Below, piece after piece: positions 1 to 7,869 of a stretch of 23,185 bases of DNA (position 1 is the stretch's first letter; each line of letters begins with the position of its first letter). Source of the stretch: Haplomitrium mnioides (taxonomy: Eukaryota; Marchantiophyta; Haplomitriopsida; Calobryales); the NCBI GenBank assembly GCA_049999725.1, contig JBNGIS010037313.1, forward strand, positions 1-23,185. The letters are read 5' to 3'. Position numbers and translations under genes: made by a program. The notes below the pieces were generated by a model. The model did no database searches and had not been told where the DNA came from. It was given only the letters and a program-made list of their open reading frames with translations.

Positions 1-357
1 TTCATGGAGGACACACTATAGGCCTACCGGTAGGAGTAGATACACATTCATACAAAGCAGTCTCTTTATCTGTTAGCAATATCAATTTCTCATTTATTTT
101 TTCAGTAGTATATACCAATTGACTCGCATTCAGCCAATTCCTTCATGTTTTTCATTTCAAATTTTCATTTTTCCACTTAAAGCATAAAAAATAAACAGAT
201 ACACGGGTCTGTGATCGACCAAATTTCGGATCAATTACCAGTATGTACAAAGTATAGAAAACTCGCCACCCTGACCCAACCGCTGCATTTGCCATATATT
301 CTGGTTCATCTCACTCATTCACAGGCATTCCCCAAAAAACAAAGCACAAACTTGCAA
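1..357. other. Upstream flank or leader of copia element C
   Basis: No gene is recognised here. The stretch is AT-rich and precedes the likely gag start at 358. A 5' LTR and a primer-binding site would be expected in this position for a complete copia element. I could not find a convincing match to the candidate 3' LTR start at 4730, nor a tRNA-Met-type primer site. The 5' LTR is therefore either outside the window or decayed beyond recognition by eye. Confidence 0.4.
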
Positions 358-1300
358 ATGGCATGTGTAGCGTCTATAAAATTCCAGGCACTGAAATTGG
401 ATGGCTCCAATTATTCATCATGGTTACTAGATGTCACAACATACATGACATCTAAGGGCATCCGCAAAATACTCAATACGGATGACGAGATAGGCCCTTG
501 CGATGCAGCCAAAGCCCTCATTCTGATTTGATACCATCTGGTGGAATCTCTAAGACTCCAATACCTAAACTACAATCCCAACTACTATGGGAAGAACTGT
601 GACTAAGATTTGACCATATAACAAGCATACCACTTTCTTCAGCGAGACATGACTGGATTAATCTCCGCGTTCAGGACCATACGTCCATAGTCAATTACAA
701 TAGTGAATTTTTCTGCATTGTCTCACAATTGGCAATATGTGGTCACCCCATGACCGACGAAGAGCAAATAGAGAAGACTGTATCAACCTTCTCTGTGAGC
801 AATCTCATTCTAGCATGACAATATCGCAACATGCAATTCACTTGATACTCTAAACTCATAGCATGCATGCTACTAGCTGAAAAGCATCAACTCCTCCTCA
901 TGGAAAATGTGAAAAAACGACCCCCTGGGTCTACTGCACCTCCACAGAACCCTAAATCACATTTTACAAGGAGTGGACAATATCCCTGCTCTAGAAACAG
1001 AAATTTCTCTAGAGGCAGAGGAAGAGTACACTTTGGATTTAGGGGGAGCACCACCCGCCCGAACACTAGTCAACCTCTGACCCCCAACAACAGGGATCAA
1101 TATATCGAACGTTGCACATCGACAACACCAAAACGTGCTCAACAATGCGCATTGACCAACATAGGAGGCATGCAACCCAATAGAGGTCGACGAACTCATT
1201 CTCATTCGCGCCAACGGCAGTCAATCTGCAATCGTTGTGGCACTCGTAGCCACACCCATCCTACTTGTAAGGTACTCGCACATCTAACGCGCCCATACCA
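358..1300 (+). pseudogene. Ty1/copia gag remnant (UBN2-type, CCHC knuckle), element C
   Basis: This is the decayed nucleocapsid/capsid gene of a plant Ty1/copia retrotransposon; Gag packages element RNA in cytoplasmic particles. The ATG at 358 opens a frame with the family motif LDGSNYSSWL, typical of the N-terminus of copia gag. A stop ends that frame at 531. The same protein continues in another frame from about 630 with HDWINLRVQD, QLAICG and EEQIEKTVSTF, all characteristic UBN2 blocks, and then LLLAEKHQLLLMENV near 867-915. A basic, Arg-rich stretch follows, then a CCHC zinc knuckle (C-x2-C-x4-H-x4-C) at 1227-1268. At least one frameshift and several stops (TGA at 529, others between 600 and 860) break it. 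The family call is firm because several blocks occur in the right order; the exact C-terminal border is a guess. Confidence 0.85.
1227..1268 (+). other. CCHC zinc knuckle of copia gag (element C)
   Basis: Fourteen codons read C-x2-C-x4-H-x4-C (CNRC, then H, then C), the exact retroviral nucleocapsid spacing. All four metal ligands are intact although the gene around them is broken. Confidence 0.85.
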
Positions 1301-1309
1301 ACAGAGCAT

Positions 1310-1715
1310 TAAACCTCACAATAATGAGGTAGGCGGTAACTTATTGGAATTGATAGACATGGATGAATATCCATTGTACAATGTACATCTTGAAAGTCAC
1401 ATGACTCATCTCTCTCTGGCGAACCAAGAAAACAAATCCAAGATAACATGCATTGTAGATAGCGGATCTTTGAACAAAATATTGCAAGACCAAAAATACT
1501 TCTCATCGACTAAACCTTCTTTCAGGCCTATAACCACGATCACCGACCACAATCAAATTGAAGAAGAACATGGTCCAGCCACCGTATTCACCGACCCAAA
1601 TGACACCAAACTAGATATCCAATCCACCATTTATACACATGCAACATCTAGAAACCTCATTAGTTTCAAAGATATACGACAAAATGGTTTCCACATTCAA
1701 GTCAGACTTTTTTAG
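1310..1715 (+). pseudogene. Ty1/copia aspartic protease remnant, element C
   Basis: In the same open frame as the zinc knuckle, the motif CIVDSGSLNKIL places an aspartic protease active site (D-S-G at 1458-1466) where copia Pol normally has V-D-S-G-A/T. This enzyme cuts the Gag-Pol precursor inside the particle. The downstream part, with KLDIQSTIYTH and RNLISFKDIRQNGFHI, matches the usual run into the pre-integrase region. The frame ends with TAG at 1713-1715, and the integrase continues after it in another frame. The active-site triad is present, but the residue after G is S rather than the common A or T. Confidence 0.75.
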
Positions 1716-1736
1716 CACAATGAAGTCCTCCATATC

Positions 1737-2490
1737 TTGAGACCAATAGCAGTAGGCTTTGACATACAAGAATCATTCTCGTTATCCCCACTTGGATTGT
1801 ACACTATCAAAATCTGCTCATATCATGTCTCTACAACACCAATCTCTACAGCCCTCAAATGGCACAACCGCCTAGGGCATCCTAGCCAAGACATGTTCTA
1901 CCGCATCAAAAACGATAGCAAAGGCATGCCACAGAATGTGCATCCCCTACCAATGAATACCCTATGCTTAGTATGCGCACAAAGCAAACTGAGAATTGCA
2001 CCTTCTAATGACAAAACAGCAATCACGATTCCTCGAGAGAATCCATGCTGATATCTATGGACCTATCAGTCCACCTTTGGGACCCTTCCAATACTTCCTA
2101 GTCACCATTGGTGCATCATTCAAATGGTCACAAGTATCCCTACTCACTACCAAAAAATCGTCTTCCCGAAACTTCTATCCCAAATCTTAAAACTCTCGGT
2201 ACAATTTCCTAATTATCCAATTAGAAATCTAAGAGTGGACAATGCTCGAGAATTCTCTTCCCAAAAAATTGATGACTTTTGCATGTTTGCCGACATAGAT
2301 ATCCAATATTCAGTTCCACATGTACACTTTCAAAATGGCATTGCAGAATCTGCTATCAAGAGAATACAACTAATAGCAAGATCATTACTTCTGAATTCCA
2401 ACCTCTCCACCATAGCTTAGGGACACACAGCCATGCACGCAACATCCTTACTGTGCTACAAGCCATCTGCATTCAATAAGAACTCCCCAT
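1737..2490 (+). pseudogene. Ty1/copia integrase remnant (HHCC and DDE core), element C
   Basis: Integrase inserts element DNA into chromosomes. The zinc-binding GAG-pre-integrase module is visible as WHNRLGHPS followed by CLVCAQSK, giving the H-H-C-C ligands at about 1860-1985. The catalytic core follows with a frameshift near 2035-2050: HADIYGPISPP carries the first Asp (about 2047), LRVDNAREF the second (about 2240), and NGIAESAIKRI the Glu (about 2345). The D,D,E triad is therefore still readable, but in different frames. A TAG stop lies at 2418-2420. After it, CYKPSAFNKNSPYQL continues in yet another frame, matching the normal copia sequence near the end of the core. The family assignment is secure; the protein cannot be made as it stands. 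Confidence 0.85.
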
Positions 2491-3230
2491 ACCAACTCAT
2501 ACCTGAAATTCCTACAAATATCTCGCATCTTTGCATCCTTGGCTGCCTCATCTTTGTCCCAATATTAGAACCATATTAAACAGAGATGGGACCCCAATGC
2601 CAAAAAGGCATATACATTGGTGTTGAATCTCTGTCTATCATTCGATATCTTGAACCTTCAACCTCTAATGTGTTTTAAGACTCGATTTGCATACTGTCAA
2701 TTCTTTGAAGAATCTTTCCCACATCTGTTACAAGAGGACAAAGGTGTACAACTCAAACATCAGGATAGCTTAATCTAGCACCAGCACTTGCCATTAGACT
2801 TCGATCAATGGAATGGACAATTCGAAGTCGAAGTCAAATGACTCTTCCATTTACAGCAAACATTAATCAAAATGCCTCACGCATTTAACAATGTAGCAAG
2901 CATTACCAATTCACATGTTGACGCAGCTAGCGGGCCTGCTTGACTTCAAAAAGTTGACGCCCCTGCCACTATAATACAACCCAAAGCAAAACGTGGTAGA
3001 TCTAAAGGATCAAAGAATAAACCTAAATCTCTGACATCGTTACACGTTGCATTTGACAACGATGAAGTAGCAATTGATTATTCTCATACCGGTTACATAT
3101 GGGACAGAACCTAGACCCCTATGGATGATCTATTTGCATTCTCTGTTTCCCAATCAATAGACAAAGATACACCTAACCCTTTATCAATACAAGAAGCGTA
3201 ATTGAGAACCGATTAGCCCCAATGGAAGAC
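2490..3230 (+). pseudogene. Copia integrase C-terminus and integrase-RT linker, element C
   Basis: This part is too broken for long ORFs, but conceptual translation shows blocks known from plant copia Pol in the right order. First comes CILGCLIFVPI, then MGPQCQKGIYIGVESLSIIR and YLEPSTSNVF (about 2530-2680). A basic GRSKGSKNKPKS tract, typical of the linker before RT, lies at about 2995-3030. Finally, SHTGYIWDRT and MDDLFAFSVSQ appear near 3080-3155. Stops and frameshifts are frequent. The blocks point to the plant copia group with the MGPQ-xx-GIY motif. This is protein-family recognition by eye, not an alignment. Confidence 0.7.
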
Positions 3231-3605
3231 AACCATAAATTCGAAACTAGACTCTCTCATACAGCGACAAGTATTTGGATCTATAATACCAACACTTCCT
3301 AACATGTACCTGATAGATTATAGATTTATTTTTGTTTGAAAACACAATGCAAAATGCGATATCACATAATACAAAGCAAGACTAGTGGCCAAAGGATACA
3401 CTCAAATCCTTGGACGTGATTATGACCTCATATACTTACCTATTATGAATACTATAACATACGGATATATGATAGCATTTGCTATCCAACGCCATCTCAC
3501 TATGCATATCATGGACGTCATCATTGCCTACTTAGATGACATTCTGGACACCCATATTTTTATGAAAGTACCACCTGAACTCATTTCAAGAATGGCATTT
3601 CATAT
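3230..3605 (+). pseudogene. Ty1/copia reverse transcriptase, N-terminal part (element C)
   Basis: RT copies element RNA into DNA. The frame open from 3385 to 3672 begins with LVAKGYTQILGRDYDLIY, the conserved copia RT entry block (usually ...ARLVAQGF.Q..G.DY...). It continues to MDVIIAYLDDILDTHIFMKVPPEL (shown here in pieces: MDVIIAYL, then IFMKVPPEL at 3556-3579), equivalent to the copia block MDV..AYL.G.LD..IYMK.P. The apparent YLDD here is a mutated form of that block and not the catalytic YVDD. Normal RT sequence stops near 3580-3600, where the repeat array takes over. The next RT block reappears only at about 4165. Confidence 0.8.
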
Positions 3606-3633
3606 TCAGAGGGAGACCAACCACAGTGCAAAT

Positions 3634-4064
3634 GGACTTTTAGTCCTAAGCAACCCAAATACTGAGAATTAGACCTTCTGTTTCTCACGGCCTAAACTCT
3701 AAGGTTGGACCTTTTGTCCCTTATGATATGCACTATGAAAATGGACCTTTAGTCCACAGAGGCACAATGAATAAAAATAGACCTTTTGTCCATAAAGACC
3801 TCAATATGGAAAAAGGACCTTCTGTCCTCTATGGCCAACAAATGAAAGGACCATTTGTCCATAAAAGACCACTACCAATCTAGAAAGTACTTGTAGTCCT
3901 CATGTCAAAAAAGACAATGCCAAATGATGGAAAAGAAGTTGCACAATGCCATTCAAGGACATTTAGTCCAGCCATCAAATTTGTTGAGCACACAACATTC
4001 TAGAGGACCTTTTGTTCACATACATACAAGCTGCATGAGCAACACCATAATGGACCTTTTGTCC
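3634..4064 (+). repeat. 36-base-period array with GGAC-N5-GTCC core, inside copia RT
   Basis: Eleven copies of a 13-base core, consensus GGACCTTTTGTCC, start at 3634, 3671, 3707, 3743, 3779, 3815, 3848, 3887, 3957, 4005 and 4052. Five consecutive cores (3671 to 3815) are spaced exactly 36 bases apart. The next two intervals are 33 and 39, restoring the 36 phase; then the spacing loosens to 70, 48 and 47. The core is a small inverted repeat (GGAC and GTCC arms around five bases). In one frame, open from 3650 to 3879, the units read as 12-residue repeats of the form G/R-P-x-V followed by 8 variable residues. The intervening sequences are poorly conserved. The array sits where RT should run directly from the MKVP block to the YGLKQSG block. 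Confidence 0.8.
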
Positions 4065-4099
4065 CCCATCATCAAAGTATACCACATGAAAACGTGAAG

Positions 4100-4315
4100 T
4101 TTGCAAAACATTTTATTAATGCATCTAGATCACCAATCGATCAATCACGAATACAAATGGCAGTTCAAGTCCTGAAATTGATATATAGACTCAAATAGAG
4201 TGGCAAAAATTGGCATCAGAGATTCAAATTAGAAATGATGGCACTAAGTTTTACAAAAGATGAAATTGCTCCATGCCTGTTCATAAAACACCAAGAATCT
4301 AACCTTTAGTCATGA
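4100..4315 (+). pseudogene. Ty1/copia reverse transcriptase, second fragment (element C)
   Basis: After the array, the frame gives VLKLIYRLK, a TAG stop at 4196-4198, then SGKNWHQRFKLEM and DEIAPCLFIKHQE. This matches the copia RT block SLYGLKQSGR.W...L and the C.CVFI.K block that normally precedes the catalytic YVDD. The fragment is in the same frame as the 12-residue repeats upstream. It ends near 4305 with a stop. The YVDD strand expected within about 15 codons does not follow, so the catalytic centre has been lost. Confidence 0.75.
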
Positions 4316-4693
4316 AGATAAAAGCTTGCAAATTCAGTCATTTTTTTTGAAACTATCTAACTTGTCTGAAATGTCATACAAGCCATCATGACAAGAGCAT
4401 GTTACATTTGAAGCTGACACTATTTTTTAGCATTTGAAGTTGACATTTTTTTTTGGACAGATCTCCAAGATATGAGTACAAAGGACGCAATGACACCATG
4501 AACAACACCACATATTAGCTTTACTATCAAAGCAACATTTTGACACTTTATTGTTTACACACACTACATTATGTTTCATACCTATGAATTTTGTGGTGAC
4601 ACTCTTTTCTTCAGAAGAAAGTGGGAAGTTCTTAACAAGACCACATATAAATAGGATTTCAAATAGGACTTACATAGCAAATAGTCCTAGAAT
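4316..4693 (+). pseudogene. Decayed 3' end of element C, no domain recognised
   Basis: Position alone makes this the place for the RT palm, RNase H and 3' untranslated DNA, but no YVDD, DEDD-type RNase H or C-terminal TK-x-L block can be read in any frame. The distance from the last RT block to the candidate 3' LTR is about 420 bases, against well over 1 kb in a complete element, so a deletion is likely. A short imperfect direct repeat (CATTTGAAG at 4405 and 4431, 26 bases apart) is present, along with T-rich runs. Confidence 0.45.
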
Positions 4694-4729
4694 GGCTGAT
4701 TGCTAGAAGAAGAATCAGCCAAGGTGGAG
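4694..4729 (+). promoter_or_regulatory. Hairpin and candidate polypurine tract of element C
   Basis: GGCTGATT at 4694-4701 and AATCAGCC at 4713-4720 form a perfect 8-base stem with an 11-base loop. Directly after it comes the purine-rich AAGGTGGAG (4721-4729), followed by TGTTATAGAGAC. This arrangement resembles the polypurine tract and TGTT LTR start of plant copia elements. Confidence 0.5.
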
Positions 4730-4835
4730 TGTTATAGAGACATATATATACCCTATGTAAGTAGGTTACACTCATTTAATCTATTCATTCTTCTGGAGAC
4801 TCCCGTGTGTATGTGTGCAGCACTCATGCGATAGC
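4730..4835 (+). mobile_element. Candidate start of copia 3' LTR (element C)
   Basis: The sequence starts with TGTTATAGAGACATATATATA immediately after a polypurine-like tract, as many plant copia LTRs do. I could not identify a matching 5' LTR at the left of the window or a CA end, so the LTR is inferred from position and its first bases only. It runs into AT-rich low-complexity DNA near 4834. Confidence 0.4.
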
Positions 4836-4950
4836 AAAAATAATACTAAAATACTAAAATAAAATAGAAATAGAAGTATGAAAATAAAAAAATAAATATA
4901 AAAATATGATTAAAATAAAAAATTAAAATAAATTAAGAAAGTCAAAAAAA
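4834..4950. repeat. AT-rich low-complexity tract
   Basis: About 115 bases are almost entirely A and T, dominated by repeated AAAATA and AATAAAA words (for example ACTAAAATACTAAAATAAAA). No gene or stem structure is apparent. It marks the right edge of recognisable copia sequence. Confidence 0.8.
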
Positions 4951-5254
4951 CCTCTCCGAACACTGTGAATGGAGCACCCTTCACAACTTCCACATTAATG
5001 GGGATGCTAATCAATTACGTCTAATAGAACGCAGTTGTAGTATTGCCCAAGGAAAACCCTCTACTCCAAATGTCATAGATGTCTTCCCGAATGATTTCAA
5101 TTTCCTGAGTCAAACTAAGCTGGCCCTCCGATGGGTCTAACCCAACTTGCTTTCTTCATACTCTAGATGACTTCTTATACTGAATTAACCCTCTTTGCCG
5201 CCCTTGTGCACCAAGTTGATCAATCATGGGCTCAATTTGCTGTACTAGACCAAG
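4945..5254 (-). pseudogene. Unrecognised coding-like remnant with three stops
   Basis: Read on the minus strand from 5254, one frame gives about 103 codons with only three stops (at 5156-5158, 5021-5023 and 5015-5017). The composition looks protein-like: QQIEPMIDQLGAQGRQRG, then LTQEIEIIREDIYDIW, then INVEVVKGAPFTVFGE. I do not recognise a family. It lies downstream of the gypsy A integrase end, so it could be part of a decayed LTR, an extra ORF or a captured host exon. About five stops would be expected by chance in this length, so the support is weak. Confidence 0.2.
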
Positions 5255-6149
5255 TTAAACACAACAAATCACAAAATTCCAAAAAAACCTGGTCGACACA
5301 ACTCCTCGCTGAATTGTGAAGCGTCCTTGCAAACACCTTGCAATTAGCCCGCCTGGTTGATTGTTCTCCTTTGCACACATTTCTTCTTGAAGGTGGCTAT
5401 TGTCATTCTGCTTTCTTCAGACTTTGTGTTGATAGTGCAGACTACCAACAAGTTTTCTCTTCCATCATCAACATTCGAAGCTTGCCACCAAAGTTTTGTT
5501 GACCACCTATTGGCGTGCCTTCTCCACTCTCTGCACACCCACTTGCTTATCCCGACTTACTAGAGAACCTCCACGACAGGTTGCTACCAGAGTTTTTTAT
5601 TTTTAAATTTTTTTGGGTGTGTTTGAAGTCTCCACCTGGATTTGCCCTTATTCACCACTGCCAATTCTGCTTTCTTCAGACTCTCTCTTGTGTCCCTAGC
5701 TTAGAACTTGGCAAGTGGTCCAATCCAAATTGACCTCCCCATTCCCACAAATTAATAGCTCTCGTTGTGAACACCAGCAGCACCTTGCTGCCCTTGCTAG
5801 TGGCTGCAGTCCGCAATACACAAGAACACAAACACAACACGAGCCTCCTATTATTATCAAGGTTGCTCTATGCTTTCACGACTCTTGGAGAAAAAATACA
5901 ACAACAAAGCCCAAAACCAACTAACACAAAAATGCAACCATGTTCACACATGGACCTTCTTCACTCTCTTGGATGAAGCATGCTCTAAATAAACTTCATC
6001 CTTGTAAAAAAAAACAGCAGAGATCTGTTGCCTCTATTACACTCAGACCGCAAGTAATGCATATTTTTTTCTTCAACCAACGTACACTATCACTTACCTA
6101 CAAAACTCCATTGTGGCCCAACCACACACTCCATCACAAAATTACAGCA
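5255..6149. other. No recognisable gene; possible decayed 3' LTR of gypsy A
   Basis: In element A, which runs on the minus strand, the 3' LTR should lie just left of 6150. Short open frames here show no family motif on either strand. I looked for the LTR end seen near 21150 and for other shared words with 21150-23185 and found no convincing match by eye. An 18-base direct repeat, TTCTGCTTTCTTCAGACT, occurs at 5406-5423 and 5665-5682. The label LTR is positional inference only. Confidence 0.35.
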
Positions 6150-6164
6150 ACCCATCCCACTTCC
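6150..6164 (-). promoter_or_regulatory. Candidate polypurine tract of gypsy A
   Basis: On the minus strand the 15 bases read GGAAGTGGGATGGGT, 12 of 15 being purines, just after the end of the integrase frame and before TGCTGTAATTTTG. Second-strand priming normally occurs at such a site immediately before the 3' LTR. No matching LTR start was found elsewhere, so this stays tentative. Confidence 0.35.
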
Positions 6165-6169
6165 ATGAG

Positions 6170-6520
6170 CTAGTATCCAGTGAAACCCATGCCTGAAATC
6201 GCCTCCTCAAAGTACAAGTATTTCTTTAATTGGTCACTGTGCACCTGGTCACCGATTTGATCCCCCTGAAGTGTTGTCAACTCCATTGACCCATTTAGAT
6301 GCATTCTTTGAAGTACGTAGGGTCTCATCCTCCTAGTGTGTAGCTTCCCTTGAAAATGCATGAATCTGCTATCATAGAGTAGAACTAGGTCCACTTTTTT
6401 TAGCCGTATTTTGCTCAATTGTTGATGATGCTCTGACCTGTGATCAGCGGTTAGCCTTGCCTCCTCCAGCCATTCCAAGCTTTCCGTAGGTCTACCCTCT
6501 CTTATATTGAAAATGTCTTT
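6170..6520 (-). pseudogene. Ty3/gypsy integrase C-terminus only (element A)
   Basis: The frame from 6478 to 6170 reads ...DLVLLYDSRFMHF, then LHTRRMRPYVLQRMHLNG, then GDQIGDQVHSDQLKKY. It matches the GPY/F module that ends gypsy integrase and aligns with element B at about 17600-17790 (GDLVLLYDS, WMGPFVLTRLHQNG, LEGDKIKN). The glycine of GPY is replaced (RPY). The zinc-binding HHCC domain and the whole D,D,E core are missing: upstream, at about 6500-6560, the sequence passes straight into the spacer after RNase H (INDQFPDKDIF). In B the same two points lie about 0.94 kb apart. The protein could not catalyse integration. Confidence 0.85.
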
Positions 6521-6589
6521 GTCGGGAAATTGATCATTGACCGGTTTTTCGCCTACTAGTCCAGCTATCCTAGAGAAGTGGTCGACATT

Positions 6590-7060
6590 TGTGGTGTTGC
6601 TTCCTAGGTTTGATCCTCACCTCATAATTAAATTCCTATAACAACAACATCCATCAAGTTGCTCGCCTTATCAAATCAAGTTTATTCACCATGTATTTAA
6701 TCGCATTGTGCTCGGTGTGGAAAACCACTTTATAATGCAATAGGTAGTGCCTAAATTTCTTCAGTGCATAGATTATCCCTAACACCTCTCTATTCATAGG
6801 AGAGTAACTCTTTTCAGCCTCTGCAAGTAGCCTACTAGCAAAATAGATTGGCCCATAGGAGAGAAATTCTTTTCAGCCATTGGAAGCAGCCTACTAGCAA
6901 AATAGATTGGGCTATCCCTCCCTTGTTTGTCCATTTGACTAAGGACTGCACCAATGCAAAAACCTGATACATCTACCAAAACATGAAATTCAATCGACTA
7001 GCTTGGTGGCACCAACACAGGTGCATTGGCCAGCCTTCTCTTCAGTTCATTGAAGCTGGT
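6590..7060 (-). pseudogene. Ty3/gypsy RNase H remnant with 59-base duplication (element A)
   Basis: RNase H degrades the RNA strand after reverse transcription. On the minus strand the frame from 6979 reads VDVSGFCIGAVLSQMD, then DSPIYFASRLLPMAEKNFS, closely matching element B (IDVSGFCIGAVLSHLD, HPIYFVSRFLSIAKKNYS). The Asp of VDVSGF is the first catalytic acid. A tandem duplication then breaks the frame. Further on, VFHTEHNAIKYMVNKLDL and EFNYEVRIKPRK continue the family sequence to about 6590. B has HTDHNALKYM at the equivalent place, so the usual Asp of HTDH is Glu here. Stops and the duplication make it non-functional. Confidence 0.85.
6795..6912. repeat. 59-base tandem duplication in A RNase H
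   Basis: CATAGGAGAG starts at 6795 and again at 6854, and CCTACTAGCAAAATAGATTGG starts at 6831 and again at 6890 (shown to its first 20 bases plus one). Both pairs give the same 59-base period. Fifty-nine is not a multiple of three, so the event shifts the reading frame. The two units differ at several positions, so the duplication is not recent. Confidence 0.85.
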
Positions 7061-7860
7061 CAGCTTCGCTTCAGTAGGTTCGAACCTATCAAAGCAAACT
7101 GAGGTATGAACCTCCGATAGTAACCCAAACACCTCATGAATCCTTATACTTGCTGGAGGTTGCCGAGAAATGCCACTCCCATCCAGACCTTCACCTTCTC
7201 CTGATCCACCTCAATCCCCCTTGCTGAAATGCCATGCCCCAACAAGATCCCTTCCTTAACTGCGAGAAAACACTTACGGGGTGCCGTTTGAGTCCAATGT
7301 CCCAACACCTCTCAAATGTTAATTGTAGATTTTTGAGATGGCCCTCTGCCTTGCCGTAGACCACAAAATCATTAATGAAGATATCCAAGAACTTCCGAAG
7401 GTAATCATAAAACATGTTCATCACTAACTACTGGAATGTCCCTCGCGCATTGCACAGTTCAAAAAGCATTCTCCGAAAGGCAAACACCCCCTATTCTATT
7501 GTGAAAGCAGTCTTCAACTGATCCTCCTATTTGATCCACACTTGGTTGTAACCAGAATAGCCATTCATGAAGCTATAAGCTTCCTGGCCTGCCACTAAGT
7601 CCAGCTTCCTCTAAGTGAAAGGTGCAAGATAGTAATCTTTCTTGGTGGCGAGGTTGAGTTTTCGGTAGTCTTGGCAGATATGCACCTTTGGTTTTCCATC
7701 AAGGCATGGATTCTTAAGAACCACTACCACTAGTAGGACCCATTCATTGTTGAGGACATGGTATATGAATCCTTCTTCCAGCAGTTTATCCACTTCCTCC
7801 TTCACTAGCAATGACTTTTTGGGATTTAATTGGTATTGTCTTTGCCTCACTGGAATGGAT
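7060..7860 (-). pseudogene. Ty3/gypsy reverse transcriptase remnant (element A)
   Basis: Two minus-strand frames carry the enzyme. From 7850 the sequence reads RQRQYQLNPKKSLLVKEEV, LLEEGFIYHVLNNEWV and KVHICQDYRKLNLATKKDYY, the gypsy RT fingers region. From 7424 it reads MNMFYDYLRKFLDIFINDFVVYGKAEGHLKNL, given here as DYLRKFLDIF and INDFVVYGK: the catalytic motif that should be xDD is IND, so the first of the two active-site aspartates has become Asn. Between them (about 7425-7500) the block FAFRRMLFELCNARGTFQ can be read and corresponds to the usual MPFGL.NAP.TFQ. Frameshifts, stops and the altered active site mean it is dead. Element B supplies a near-complete guide for every block. Confidence 0.9.
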
Positions 7861-7869
7861 GAGGGTTCC

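Noticed and set aside
3529-3546. YLDD motif read as the catalytic centre of copia RT
   Set aside because: Its neighbours (MDV..AYL before it, IFMKVP after it) identify the earlier MDVVTAYL.G.LD block. The D-D pair is a mutation of that block, and the true YVDD region is missing.
3634-4064. CRISPR array, because of the 36-base period and palindromic core
   Set aside because: The conserved part is only 13 bases, the cores are imperfect, spacing drifts to 48 and 70, and the setting is a eukaryotic retrotransposon without cas genes.
4950-6149. A full 3' LTR of element A
   Set aside because: Position fits, but no stretch convincingly matches the 5' LTR candidate beginning at 21150, so only a tentative label is given.
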